DNA from: an uncultured Acidimicrobiales bacterium
GTDB lineage: Bacteria > Actinomycetota > Acidimicrobiia > Acidimicrobiales > CALAML01
Assembly (NCBI GenBank): GCA_937925845.1
Contig: CALAML010000135.1
Location: forward strand, 1-50,041
DNA: 50,041 nucleotides
Reading direction: 5' to 3'
The position numbers and the translations under genes were made by a program. Each line of letters starts with the position of its first letter. The first letter of the stretch is position 1. The notes beneath the pieces were generated by a model. The model was not told the DNA's origin, searched no databases, and saw only the letters and a list, made by a program, of their open reading frames with translations. Below are positions 24,932-34,400 of this stretch, piece after piece.

Positions 24932-26104
24932 ATGGCGATCGATCCCCAGAATTACTTGGCGGTCATCAAAGTCGTTGGTATCGGCGGCGGTGGTGTGAAC
25001 GCGGTCAACCGGATGATTGATGCCGGACTCCGGGGAGTCGAGTTCATCGCTATCAACACCGACGCCCAGGCTTTGTTGATGTCGAACGCGGACATCAAGC
25101 TCGATATCGGCCGTGAGCTGACCCGGGGCCTCGGTGCCGGCAGCGACCCGGAGGTTGGCCGTCAGGCCGCCGAGGAGCACCGGGAGGAACTGATCGAGGT
25201 GCTTGGTGGCGCCGACATGGTTTTTGTCACCGCTGGCGAGGGTGGCGGCACCGGCACTGGTGGGGCGCCCGTCGTGGCCGAGATCTCCAAGGAACTCGGT
25301 GCGCTCACCATTGGGGTGGTCACCCGACCGTTCACCTTTGAGGGTCGGCGTCGCGCCGAACAGGCCGAATTGGGTATCGAGCGGCTCCGCAGCGCCGTCG
25401 ACACCCAGATCGTCATCCCGAACGATCGACTGCTCTCGATGGCCAGCGAAAAGACGTCGGTGCTGTCCGCCTTCAAGATGGCTGACGACGTGCTGCTTCA
25501 GGGTGTTCGCGGTATCACCGACCTGATCACCACCCCGGGCCTGATCAACACCGACTTCGCCGATGTCCGCAAGGTGATGACCGACGCCGGTTCGGCGTTG
25601 ATGGGAATCGGCCGTTCGTCCGGTGAGAACGCTGGCACCAATGCGGCTCGGATCGCCATCTCCTCGCCGTTGCTTGAGGACTCGATCGACGGCGCCCGGG
25701 GCGTCTTGCTGAGCATCTCTGGTGGCGAGGAGCTTGGCCTGCTCGAGGTCAACACTGCGGCCCAGGTGATCCACGACGTGGCCCATCCCGAGGCCAACAT
25801 CATCTTCGGCACGGTCATCGACCCCGACCTCGGTGACGAAGTTCGGGTCACGGTGATCGCCGCGGGCTTTGACCGCTACGACAACGACCTTGATGATGGC
25901 GCGGGCACGGCAAACCTCAGCGGTGGGGCGCAGGCCGAAGAGGTCATCGACATCGACGCCGAGTCCGAGATCGATCTCACCGAGTCCGGTGCGGGGGAGC
26001 CCGTTGAGGCGCCAGCTCCGGAGGCCGAGTCAGGCCCAGCCGACATCTTTGCTGACGGCAGCGACGGCGACGACGAGTTCGACGTTCCGTCCTTCCTGCG
26101 CTGA
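24932..26104 (+). CDS. ftsZ: Cell division protein FtsZ
   Basis: A 390-residue tubulin-like GTPase that polymerises into the division ring. The nucleotide loop [13 protein letters not shown] begins at residue 16, the tubulin signature GGGTGTG is at 104-110, and NTDAQAL and the T7-loop region [11 protein letters not shown] are intact. A variable acidic linker of about 65 residues ends in the conserved C-terminal peptide [10 protein letters not shown], the docking site for SepF and other partners. ATG 24932 with GGAGG 12 bases upstream. The leader with an internal terminator suggests control by attenuation. Confidence 0.98.
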   Translation: MAIDPQNYLAVIKVVGIGGGGVNAVNRMIDAGLRGVEFIAINTDAQALLMSNADIKLDIGRELTRGLGAGSDPEVGRQAAEEHREELIEVLGGADMVFVTAGEGGGTGTGGAPVVAEISKELGALTIGVVTRPFTFEGRRRAEQAELGIERLRSAVDTQIVIPNDRLLSMASEKTSVLSAFKMADDVLLQGVRGITDLITTPGLINTDFADVRKVMTDAGSALMGIGRSSGENAGTNAARIAISSPLLEDSIDGARGVLLSISGGEELGLLEVNTAAQVIHDVAHPEANIIFGTVIDPDLGDEVRVTVIAAGFDRYDNDLDDGAGTANLSGGAQAEEVIDIDAESEIDLTESGAGEPVEAPAPEAESGPADIFADGSDGDDEFDVPSFLR

Positions 26105-26152
26105 CGCTCCAGTCGAGCTGAACGTTCCAAAATCGCCGATGGTGCTGACGCG

Positions 26153-26851
26153 ATGATCTCGCGGTCGGTTTCAACATCGACAACCACGATCGAGGCCCGG
26201 TTCACCGGGGCGGACGACGGCGACTTCTTTGTAGCCTTACCTGCCTCTGAGCTGGGTCCTCGACGCGCCCTGGTGCACCCGCGGCCGTGGGTTTGGCTGC
26301 GTCAGGTCCATGGCGCAGGGGTGGTGGAGGTGGCTGATGCCGCCGCGGCGGAGCGTCTGGCTGGCACCGAGGCGGACGCGGTGGTGACCGTGGCCGACGA
26401 CCTGCCTGTGGCGATTCACACCGCCGACTGTGGGCCCGTGCTGCTGGTGGGCGACAGCGGTCAGCTGGGGGTGGCCCATGCTGGCTGGAAGGGGGTGATG
26501 GCTGGAGTGTTAGGAGAAACCGCCGATGCGCTCCGTCGACTCGGAGCCCTGCGGCTGCAGGCGGTGCTGGGTCCTGCGATCGGCCCAGAGTGCTATGAGT
26601 TCAGCCCCGATGATCTTTCCCGGTTGGAGCAGCGGCTGGGGCCAAGCGTGCGGGCCACGACATCACAGGGCAACCCGGCGCTCGACATGCGGGCCGCCGT
26701 GCGTCAGGAGTTGATCTCGGCCGGTATTGAGGCCGATGACATCGAGGTCATCGAGCGCTGCACCGCCTGTGACCCCGGCTTCTTCTCCCATCGGGCGCGT
26801 GTCGATCGTGGCCGACAGGCCCTGGTCGCCTGGCGAGCGTTGGAGGAGTAG
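26153..26851 (+). CDS. pgeF: Peptidoglycan editing factor PgeF (YfiH/LACC1 laccase-domain)
   Basis: A 232-residue protein of the former polyphenol oxidase family. Metal and active-site motifs occur in order: WLRQVHGAGV, HTADCGPVLLVG, VAHAGWKG, GPAIGPECYEF and the C-terminal CTACDPGFFSHR. E. coli YfiH/PgeF prevents mis-incorporation of L-serine in peptidoglycan precursors by acting on UDP-MurNAc-L-Ser; related proteins are purine nucleoside enzymes. Its place right after ftsZ fits a wall-quality role. ATG 26153 is used. No strong ribosome site is visible, and translation may follow from ftsZ 48 bases upstream. Confidence 0.88.
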   Translation: MISRSVSTSTTTIEARFTGADDGDFFVALPASELGPRRALVHPRPWVWLRQVHGAGVVEVADAAAAERLAGTEADAVVTVADDLPVAIHTADCGPVLLVGDSGQLGVAHAGWKGVMAGVLGETADALRRLGALRLQAVLGPAIGPECYEFSPDDLSRLEQRLGPSVRATTSQGNPALDMRAAVRQELISAGIEADDIEVIERCTACDPGFFSHRARVDRGRQALVAWRALEE

Positions 26852-26873
26852 CGGGACAAGGCATCATGGAGCG

Positions 26874-27560
26874 GTGAGTGATGTTGATCCACCCCTGAGC
26901 CGCGTTGAGCCCGATCCAGCGGTGGTGGAGGAGTTGGCGGAACGGTTGACAGCGATCAAGGAACGGATCGTGGCTGCTGGGGGAGCGGACGTCACGCTGG
27001 TGACCGTTACCAAGGCCCATCCGGCGGTGGCCGCGGTGGCTGCCATCGCCGCCGGAGCCACCGACCTGGGCGAAAACTATGCCCAGGAATTCCTGGCCAA
27101 GCGAGCTGAGCCGGGACTGGCGGGCGCTGACGCCCGGTGGCACTTCATCGGCCAGCTGCAGTCCAACAAGGTGCGGAAGCTGGCCGGCCATGTTGATCTC
27201 TGGCACAGCTTGGACCGGCCGTCGGTGATCGACGAGGTGGCAAAACGGGCGCCGGGGGCCGCGGTACTGATCCAAGTCGATGTGGCCGGCGAGCCAGGCA
27301 AGGGTGGTTGTGCGGTCGGTGACACCGAACCGCTGGTGGGGCGGGCCATCGACGCCGGTCTCGACGTACGGGGGTTGATGACGGTCGGTCCCAACGGGCC
27401 GGCAGAGTTGGCTCGCCCGGTGTTCTCCTGCCTGGCAACCATGGTCGCCGAGCTGGGTTTGTCGGAGTGCTCGATGGGCATGACCAACGACCTGGAGGTG
27501 GCCGTTGGCGAAGGGGCCACAATCGTCCGGGTCGGTACTGCGATCATGGGAAGCCGCTGA
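26874..27560 (+). CDS. YggS/PLPBP family pyridoxal-phosphate protein
   Basis: A 228-residue TIM-barrel PLP-binding protein. The lysine in LVTVTKAHP holds PLP. GENYAQEFLAK, WHFIGQLQSNKVRK and MGMTNDLEVAVGEGATIVRVGTA-type segments are hallmarks. Family members control vitamin B6 and amino-acid homeostasis and have no catalytic activity of their own. GTG 26874 is chosen because the conserved fold starts soon after it; the longer frame upstream overlaps pgeF and has no family similarity. The gene commonly lies between ftsZ/pgeF and sepF in Gram-positive bacteria. Confidence 0.92.
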   Translation: MSDVDPPLSRVEPDPAVVEELAERLTAIKERIVAAGGADVTLVTVTKAHPAVAAVAAIAAGATDLGENYAQEFLAKRAEPGLAGADARWHFIGQLQSNKVRKLAGHVDLWHSLDRPSVIDEVAKRAPGAAVLIQVDVAGEPGKGGCAVGDTEPLVGRAIDAGLDVRGLMTVGPNGPAELARPVFSCLATMVAELGLSECSMGMTNDLEVAVGEGATIVRVGTAIMGSR

Positions 27561-27655
27561 CCGAACCGGCGGGCTGGCTGAATTCAGTGCGGTTCTTCGC
27601 GCGCTCCGTAGCGCGGGGGACAGTAAACCTGACGTTCGCGTGGGGAATTTGTTGG

Positions 27656-27689
27656 TATACACAACGGGTCGCGTAGGCATGGCTAGAAT
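27656..27689 (+). promoter_or_regulatory. Weak candidate promoters of sepF
   Basis: An extended -10 (TGG followed by TATACA at 27656-27661) and a second -10-like TAGAAT at 27684-27689 lie in the 206-base gap before sepF. Neither has a good -35. A small GC hairpin (27600-27615) after yggS could end the upstream message, but it lacks a T-run. Confidence 0.3.
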
Positions 27690-27749
27690 CCGTCCGGTTA
27701 GGCGGTGGATGCGAAACCAGGTCGCACCCCGGTCGGAGGTACCAACGAC

Positions 27750-27770
27750 ATGTCGGTGTTGCAGCAATGA
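27750..27770 (+). CDS. Six-codon upstream reading frame overlapping sepF start
   Basis: ATG TCG GTG TTG CAG CAA TGA encodes MSVLQQ. It has the only good ribosome site in the region, GGAGG at 27735-27739, 10 bases upstream. Its stop overlaps the sepF ATG (27767) as ATGA. sepF itself has no ribosome site, so translation of sepF probably depends on termination and re-initiation at this frame. The peptide may have no role beyond that. Confidence 0.55.
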   Translation: MSVLQQ

Positions 27771-28291
27771 CGGTGTTCAAGAGGTCGATGCACTGGCTTG
27801 GACTCGGTCCAGACGAAGACTACGACTACGACGAGTCCTATGACGAGGACTACGACACCGATGCCGAGCTTGCTGGCGCGCCGGTCGAGGAAGAAGTTCG
27901 TGTGGTCGCCGCCTCGCCTGTGCGTCCGGTGCCCCGCCCGCTTGAGGAGCCGCCGCGCCGCGCTGGCGCCGTAGGTGGTCATCGGGCGCCCCGCGCTGCA
28001 GTGGCTGGCTCCCAGCCAGCCCGACCGGTAGTGGTCGTTCCGGCTTCGTTTGACCAGGCTCAGGAAGTCGCCGACACCTTCAAGGAGAGCGTTCCGGTCA
28101 TCGTGAACCTCCAGGGCGCCGAACGCGACCTGTCCCGTCGGCTGATCGACTTCTCAAGCGGCCTTTGTTACGGCCTTGGTGGCCACATGGAAAAAGTGGC
28201 CAACCAGGTATATCTCCTCACCCCGAGCGACGTGACCGTCTCACCGGAAGACCGCCGTCAACTGCGTGAGCGTGGGTTGACCGACCGTTAG
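27767..28291 (+). CDS. sepF: Cell division protein SepF
   Basis: A 174-residue SepF, the membrane anchor of FtsZ in bacteria lacking FtsA. The N-terminal amphipathic helix (MTVFKRSMHWLGLG) is followed by a run of Asp/Tyr repeats (residues 16-32), a Pro/Arg-rich linker and the C-terminal SepF domain with ESVPVIVNLQGAERDLSRR and RLIDFSSGLCYGLGG. The domain would bind the FtsZ C-terminal peptide seen above. ATG 27767 keeps the amphipathic helix at the N-terminus and is overlapped by the upstream six-codon frame. Confidence 0.94.
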   Translation: MTVFKRSMHWLGLGPDEDYDYDESYDEDYDTDAELAGAPVEEEVRVVAASPVRPVPRPLEEPPRRAGAVGGHRAPRAAVAGSQPARPVVVVPASFDQAQEVADTFKESVPVIVNLQGAERDLSRRLIDFSSGLCYGLGGHMEKVANQVYLLTPSDVTVSPEDRRQLRERGLTDR

Positions 28292-28346
28292 CTTCGGATC
28301 ATGACAAACGGCCTTCTCTGAGCCCAACGGTCCATCTCGTCGCCCT

Positions 28347-28363
28347 TGGTGGCTTCCCCACCA
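28347..28363 (+). terminator. Possible weak terminator after sepF
   Basis: TGGTGG, loop CTTCC, CCACCA form a 6-bp stem 56 bases after the sepF stop. A pyrimidine-rich stretch follows, but not a clean T-run. A -10-like TACCTT at 28398-28403 downstream could serve the next gene, whose ribosome site AGGAGG is strong. Confidence 0.35.
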
Positions 28364-28469
28364 CTCTTTGGCTCTTTCGCCAAGTCGAGGGGCGCGATAC
28401 CTTAGGTCTTCAGGCCACGCCACGGGGGCGTAGCCTTACCTGTTTCGGTTCTTGTGAGCCAGGAGGACC

Positions 28470-31430
28470 ATGGACGTCACGCCGGAGAGTCTTCGAGAGG
28501 TCAAGTTCAGAGACGCGCTCCGCGGCTATGACCGCAACGAGGTCCACCATTTCCTTGAGCATGTTTCCGGCAGTGTGAGTCGCCTCCGGGATCAGCTTCG
28601 TGAAGCAAATGACCGAGCCGACGCCGCCGAAGCGCGTGTGGCTCGAGCAGAAGCTTACGCGCGTGAGTCGGGTGAGTCGGACGATACCCTGCGGCGCACC
28701 CTGGTGTTGGCCCAGCGCACCGCCGATGCTGCCATCCGTGAAGCGGAGGAAGAGTCGGCCGAGATTCGCGCCTCCGCTCGCGCTGATGCCGAGCAAATCG
28801 TTGCCGATGCAACCGCCGAGAGGGACTCGTTGAAGGCCGCGGCCAAGACCGAGGCCGACGGCCTGTTGAGCGAGGCCCGTGATCGGGCTGCGGCGACCAC
28901 GGCGGAGAGTTCCGACGCTGCGAAGGCGTTGACCGAGTCGTCGGAATCCGAAGCGCGCGAGCGGCTTCGGGCCGCGCAGGCGAAGGCCGATCAGCTGCTT
29001 CTTGACGCCCGCATCGAAGCCGATCGACGCGACAAGGAAAGCGCCGAGTCGGCCGAGCAGGTCACCACCGAGGCCGAGGCCGCGGCGACCAAGACCCTGG
29101 CCGATGCCGAGGCCGCAGCCGTTGAAGTTACCGAGACCGCCGCGAGCCGGGCGAAAGAACTGTCGGCCAAAGCCCAGGCCGAGGTCGACTCTGCGGCCGA
29201 CCGGGCCAAGGGCGAAGCCGAAACCATTCTGGCCACCGCGCAACAGGATGCCGATTCGCTGCGCGCTGATGCCGCCAGCGGCGCCGCCCAGCGCACCGAG
29301 GAAGCCGATGCCGAGGCGGCCAAGATTCTCGCTTCAGCCACCAAGGAGTCGGAGGAGACTCGAGCGGCAGCCAAAGCTGAAGCCGAACGGCTCACCACCT
29401 CGTCGCGGAGTCGTGCCGATCAACTCCTGATCGTGGCTCGCACCGAAGCCGACGAGCTCACCGCAACCACGAAGTCAACGACCGAGCACCTGCTTGAGGC
29501 GGCCCACACCGAGGCCGAAGAGCTGTTGTCGAATGCCAAGACCACCTCGGCCACCGCCAAGGCTGAAGCCGACAAGCTCACCAGCGATGCCGCCGCCGAA
29601 GCCTCTCGCGTCAAAGCGGAGGCTGAGACCGCGGCCGAGAGCCTGAAGGCATCGTCGACCAAGGCCGCAGCTGATCTGCGGGCCAAGGCTGAGCGCGATA
29701 CCAAGGCTCAGCGGGACGAAGCCTCGGCTGCCCTGACCGGCGCTCGAGCCGAGCGCGAGGAGATGCTGGCTGCAGCTCGCACCGATGCCGACGCCTTGAC
29801 CAAGCGGGCTCGGACCGAGTCCGAGTCGCTGCGGGCCAACGCCAAGACCGATGCCGCGAAGGTGACCAGCCAGGCCAAGGCCGAGGCGGAAGCGCTCAAG
29901 GCGGAGGCCGAGGCGGCCAGCAAGGAAGTTACAACCAAGGCCAACACCGAGTCTGAGCGGATGTTGTCGTCGGCTCGCAGCGAGGCCGCCCTGCTGCGCA
30001 CCTCGGCCCGCGACCGGTCGGAGAAAGCTGCGACCGAGGCCGACGAGCTGTTGGCTGCGGCCCGGGCTGAGGCTGAGGATCTCACCACCACATCGAAGGC
30101 CGAGGCCGATCGGCTCACCAGCGAGACCGAGAAGCTGGTCACCAGGATTCGTTCGTCGGCCGAAACCGCGGCCGCGGAGATGCGCCAGTCGGCCCGAACC
30201 GAGTCGGACAAGATGTTGGCTGCGGCGACCACCGCAGCTCAACAGACCGAGGCCGACTCGTTGGCCGAGGCCGAGCGTTTGGTCGGCGAAGCGACCGCCG
30301 AAGCAGAGCGGATCCGGGTCGAAGGGCTCAACCAGGCCCGACGTGAGGCCGAGGCTCGCCGGGCCGAACTCGCCGACGGTACGGCGGCGATGGAGGTCGC
30401 TCGCGCCGATCTGATGGCTGACGTTGAGGCCCTCGATACCCATCTGCGGCTGCAGCGCAGCGCATTGGCTGAGGCCAGTGAGCGGCTGAACTCGCTATTG
30501 GCTGACCCAGGCGCCCTGGGCGCCTTGAGCGATCCTCCAAAGGTCCAGGGGACCTCGATGCCCGATGTTGGTGAGCTGCCTCCGCTGGAGTTTGCCCAGG
30601 ACACTCCGGCGTCAGCCAGTGTTGATGACCTGGTCTCCAGCGCCAAGACAGCCAAGGCCAAGCCGTCGGAAGAGAGCGACGCCAAGGCTGAAGCCGCCGA
30701 TAAGGCCGACGAGTCTGACAAGGCTGACAACGCTGACAAGGCCGAAGACGCAAAGAAGGTCGACAAGGTCGACAAGGCCGACAAGACAACAGTTAAGGCC
30801 GAAGACGCTGACAAGACTGACAAGACTGACAAGGGCAACGAGGCAGACGGTCAGGCTTCAACAAAGCCGGTTTCCCTCATCGATATTGGTGGCGACACTT
30901 CGTCGAAGAGCCTGGATCTGACCGACAGCGCCAAGAGCAGCGATGGCGGTGGCAGCTCGGCAAGGATCGCCAACCCGACCGGTGTGGAGAAGCTGCCGCC
31001 GCCGGTCATCATCGATTCGTCCGGCTTTTCTGATGACGACGCTGGCGGCGGCGACCTTCCCGGCCTCGCCTCGATGCCGGTTCGACGCGAGGTCGATATC
31101 GATCTGACCGCTTCTGACTTGGCGACGGACTCGGTCCGGCCCGCACCGCTTTCCGATCTTCCCGAAGCCGTTTCCGCCCCAAAGTCGGGTCAGCCGCTGT
31201 TCGAAAAGCTCGATGACGATCTTTCGGCCAACCCAAGTCGCTCCGCTGCGGATCTGACCGATCTGGCGCCGCCGCCGGCCGCGATCGATCTGGTGAACGG
31301 TGATGCGCAAGCGAGCGAGCCGCTTCCGCCGCCGCCGGAGGATGAGCGTGGCGTCCTCAACCTGGACGACCTTTCGGGGTCGACCGGCGGCCTTGAAGAC
31401 CGCGTCCGGTTCGGGCGGCGTCGCCGCTAG
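28470..31430 (+). CDS. Giant DivIVA-domain coiled-coil protein
   Basis: A 986-residue protein in the divIVA (wag31) position after sepF. The N-terminal 32 residues match the DivIVA lipid-binding start (KFRDALRGYDRNEVHHFLE). Residues 33 to about 670 are one alanine-rich coiled coil with recurrent units such as ARTEADEL, AHTEAEEL and AKAEADKL spaced about 18-22 residues, a hendecad-like pattern. Residues about 745-790 are a Lys/Asp/Ala run (DKADKTDKTDKG), and the rest is acidic, Pro/Ser-rich and ends in RFGRRRR. Canonical DivIVA has 200-400 residues, so this resembles the large Streptomyces polarity scaffolds Scy and FilP. A role as membrane-curvature-seeking scaffold for polar growth or septation is inferred. 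Strong AGGAGG precedes the ATG. Confidence 0.85.
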   Translation: MDVTPESLREVKFRDALRGYDRNEVHHFLEHVSGSVSRLRDQLREANDRADAAEARVARAEAYARESGESDDTLRRTLVLAQRTADAAIREAEEESAEIRASARADAEQIVADATAERDSLKAAAKTEADGLLSEARDRAAATTAESSDAAKALTESSESEARERLRAAQAKADQLLLDARIEADRRDKESAESAEQVTTEAEAAATKTLADAEAAAVEVTETAASRAKELSAKAQAEVDSAADRAKGEAETILATAQQDADSLRADAASGAAQRTEEADAEAAKILASATKESEETRAAAKAEAERLTTSSRSRADQLLIVARTEADELTATTKSTTEHLLEAAHTEAEELLSNAKTTSATAKAEADKLTSDAAAEASRVKAEAETAAESLKASSTKAAADLRAKAERDTKAQRDEASAALTGARAEREEMLAAARTDADALTKRARTESESLRANAKTDAAKVTSQAKAEAEALKAEAEAASKEVTTKANTESERMLSSARSEAALLRTSARDRSEKAATEADELLAAARAEAEDLTTTSKAEADRLTSETEKLVTRIRSSAETAAAEMRQSARTESDKMLAAATTAAQQTEADSLAEAERLVGEATAEAERIRVEGLNQARREAEARRAELADGTAAMEVARADLMADVEALDTHLRLQRSALAEASERLNSLLADPGALGALSDPPKVQGTSMPDVGELPPLEFAQDTPASASVDDLVSSAKTAKAKPSEESDAKAEAADKADESDKADNADKAEDAKKVDKVDKADKTTVKAEDADKTDKTDKGNEADGQASTKPVSLIDIGGDTSSKSLDLTDSAKSSDGGGSSARIANPTGVEKLPPPVIIDSSGFSDDDAGGGDLPGLASMPVRREVDIDLTASDLATDSVRPAPLSDLPEAVSAPKSGQPLFEKLDDDLSANPSRSAADLTDLAPPPAAIDLVNGDAQASEPLPPPPEDERGVLNLDDLSGSTGGLEDRVRFGRRRR

Positions 31431-31451
31431 CGGAGCACCTCGTTCTGTGTT

Positions 31452-34400
31452 CTAGGCGTCGATAACATCAAAGCCGAACCGCACGCTGGCGCTGCCGAGC
31501 GGCACCTCGTTGGGTACCCCGGAGTTTGCGTCCGGGCCAACCATGTCGACCGTGCGGGCCAGCACCTGCTCGGCGATCCAGTCCTGGTGGGTGGTGAGCG
31601 CCGAGGCAACGGAGCTCTCTGCGGTGTCGTCGACGGCGATGCGAAGGGCGATGCGGTCTGCGACGTGCAGGTCGGCCGCTTTTCGGCCTTCCTGGATGTG
31701 TCGGACCATGTCTCGGGCCAAGCCTTCGGCGGCCAGCTCCGGGGTCACTACCAGGTCGAGGTCGACCACGGTGTCATCGGTTCCGACGCTGGCCGAGGCA
31801 TGCCCGGCCGCACCGTCGGCTTCGGCCGCTTCAGAACCGCTGTCGGTTTGCAGGACCATCTCGTATTCGTCGTCGCCGAGTCGATGCCCGGCCACCTCGA
31901 TGCCGCCGTCGTCGGTGCGGGTCCAGTCGCCGGCTTTGGCGGCCTTGATGACGTTTTGCACCTCGCCACCAAGGCGGGGTCCGAGAACTTTGCCGAGGGG
32001 CTTCAGCACGAAGGTGCCGAAGGGGGAGACGTCGTCGGTGAAGGCCACTTCCTTCACGTTGATTTCGGCGGTGATGAGATGGGCGAGGGCAACGAGTCCG
32101 TCGCTGTCGGGGCCGGCGACGGTGAGGGTGGCCAGCGGGGTACGAACCTTGATGCCGTTCTCTTCGCGAAGCATCAACGCCGCCGAGCAGATCTGTCGAA
32201 CCCGGTCCATGTCGGCGACCAGGTCGGGGTCGGCCGGGAAGGTTTCGGGATCGGGGTAGTCGGCCAGGTGGACCGAGGTGCCGGTGAGGCCGCGATGGAT
32301 TTCGTCAGCCAGGAAGGGCAGGAGCGGCGCCGAGACCTGGGCCAGGGTTTGTAGCACCAGGGCCAGGGTGTCGTAGGCGTCGTGTTTGTCGGCCACCTCG
32401 GCCGGGGCGGCGTCATCGGCGGTCCAGAATCGGGATCGGCTGCGGCGGATGTACCAGTTGTTGAGCGCGTCGACGAAGCTGTCGATTTCGGTGCAGGCGC
32501 CGGCCAGGTCATAGGCATCGAGTCGAGCCATCACCCCGTCGACCAGCGTGCGGGTTTTGGCCAGCAGGTACCGGTCCAACAGCGCGGTGGAGTCGGCCCG
32601 TGGTTTGGCCCTGCGGTCATCGACGTTGGCGTAGGAGGTGAAGAATCGGTAGGCGTTCCAGATCGGGTTGAGAACCAACCGGACCACTTCGGCGATGCCG
32701 GAACCGTCGGCGTCGACCCGCAGGTCGAGACCACGCAGGATTGGTGACGAGACCAGGTACCAGCGGAAGGCGTCGCTGCCGTAGGTGGCGAAGATCTCTT
32801 TCGGGTCGCGGTAGTTCTTGAGCCGCTTGGAGAACTTGCGGCCTTCACCGTCGAGCAGCACCCCGTGGCAGATCACGTTCGAAAACGCGGGGCGGTCGAA
32901 GAGCGCAGTGGCCAGCACGTGCATGGTGTAGAACCAGCCGCGGGTTTGGGCCATGTATTCAACAATGAAGTCGGCCGGGTTGTGGGTGTCGAACCATTCG
33001 GAGTTCTCGAACGGGTAGTGAACCTGGGCGTAGGGCATCGAGCCGGACTCGAACCAGCAGTCGAGCACTTCTGGCACCCGCCGCATCATCGACTCACCGC
33101 TGGGGTCGTCGGGGTTGGGGCGGACCAGGTTGTCGATTTCGGGCCGGTGGAGGTCTTTGGGTCGCACGCCGAAGTCGGCTTCGAGTTCGTCGAGCGAACC
33201 GTAGACGTCGATGCGGGGGTATTCCGGGTTGTCGCTGCGCCACACCGGTATCGGTGATCCCCAGTAGCGGTTGCGCGAGATCGACCAGTCGCGGGCGCCC
33301 TCGAGCCATTTGCCAAAGGCGCCATCGCGGACGTGGTCGGGGATCCAGTTGATCGACTGGTTGAGTTCGATCATTCGGTCCTGGATGTCGGTGACCCGCA
33401 CGTACCACGACGACACGGCGCGGTAGATGATCGGCGTGTCGGTGCGCCAGCAGTGGGGGTAGTTGTGGTCGTAGGTGTCGTGGCGGACGATTCGGCCCCG
33501 CTCTTTGAGGGTTTTGATCACCTCGGGGTTGGCCTCAAAGACGTTGATGCCTTCCCAGTCGGGCACTTCGGAGGTAAAGCGGCCGGCGTCATCGACCGGC
33601 ACCACTACGGAGATGCCGTTGGCCGCACACACCCGTTGATCGTCTTCACCGAAGCCGGGGGCCATATGCACCACGCCGGTGCCTTCTTCGGTGTCGATGA
33701 AGTCGCCGGCGAGTACGTGGAAGGCGTTCTCGGCGTCGCTGAAGTAGTCAAAGAGTGAGGTGTAGCTCGAGCCGACCAGTTCGGCGCCAGCGACGGTGCC
33801 AACCTGCTCTGCACCCTCGAGTTGGGGCGCGTACTTCTCCAGTGCCGCTTCGGCGAGGACATACTCCGAGCCGTTGAGGGCCATGACCGCATAGGTGATG
33901 TCGGGTCCAACGGCGAGGGCCAGGTTTGATGGCAGCGTCCACGGGGTGGTGGTCCAGGCCAGCAGGTACCGGGTGGTGCCATTCTCGGCGTTGTTGTCGT
34001 CGCGGTGCAGTTCGAACGAGACGGTGACCGCGGGATCCTGGCGGGGGCGGGTGGCGTCGTCGAGGCGGATCTCGAAGTTCGAGAGGGGAGTTTCGGCGCC
34101 CCAGGAGTAGGGCATGACCCGGAAGTCTTCGTAGATCAGACCCTTGCGCCACAACTCCGAAAAGGCCCACATGACCGATTCCATGAAGTTGGTGTCCATG
34201 GTCTTGTAGTCGTTTTCGAAGTCGACCCATCGGGCCTGGCGGGTGACGTATTCCTCCCAGTCGCTGGTGAACTGCAGGACCGAGGACCGACAGTGGTTGT
34301 TGAAGTTCTCGATGCCGAACTCTTCGATGGCGGCCCGGCCGCTGATGCCGAGTTCCTTCTCGGAGTTCATCTCCGCTGGCAAGCCGTGGCAGTCCCAGCC

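Noticed and set aside
27750-27790. Programmed frameshift joining MSVLQQ to SepF
   Set aside because: SepF already has a proper amphipathic N-terminus from ATG 27767, and no slippery sequence is present; stop-start coupling explains the overlap.
28410-30443. Long reverse-strand Gly/Leu-rich frames over the DivIVA-like gene
   Set aside because: They are produced by the repetitive Ala/Glu codons of the coiled coil read backwards.
30660-30850. Short tandem repeats that could suggest CRISPR or a minisatellite
   Set aside because: They encode an in-frame Lys/Ala/Asp low-complexity run inside the DivIVA-like gene and have no spacer structure.
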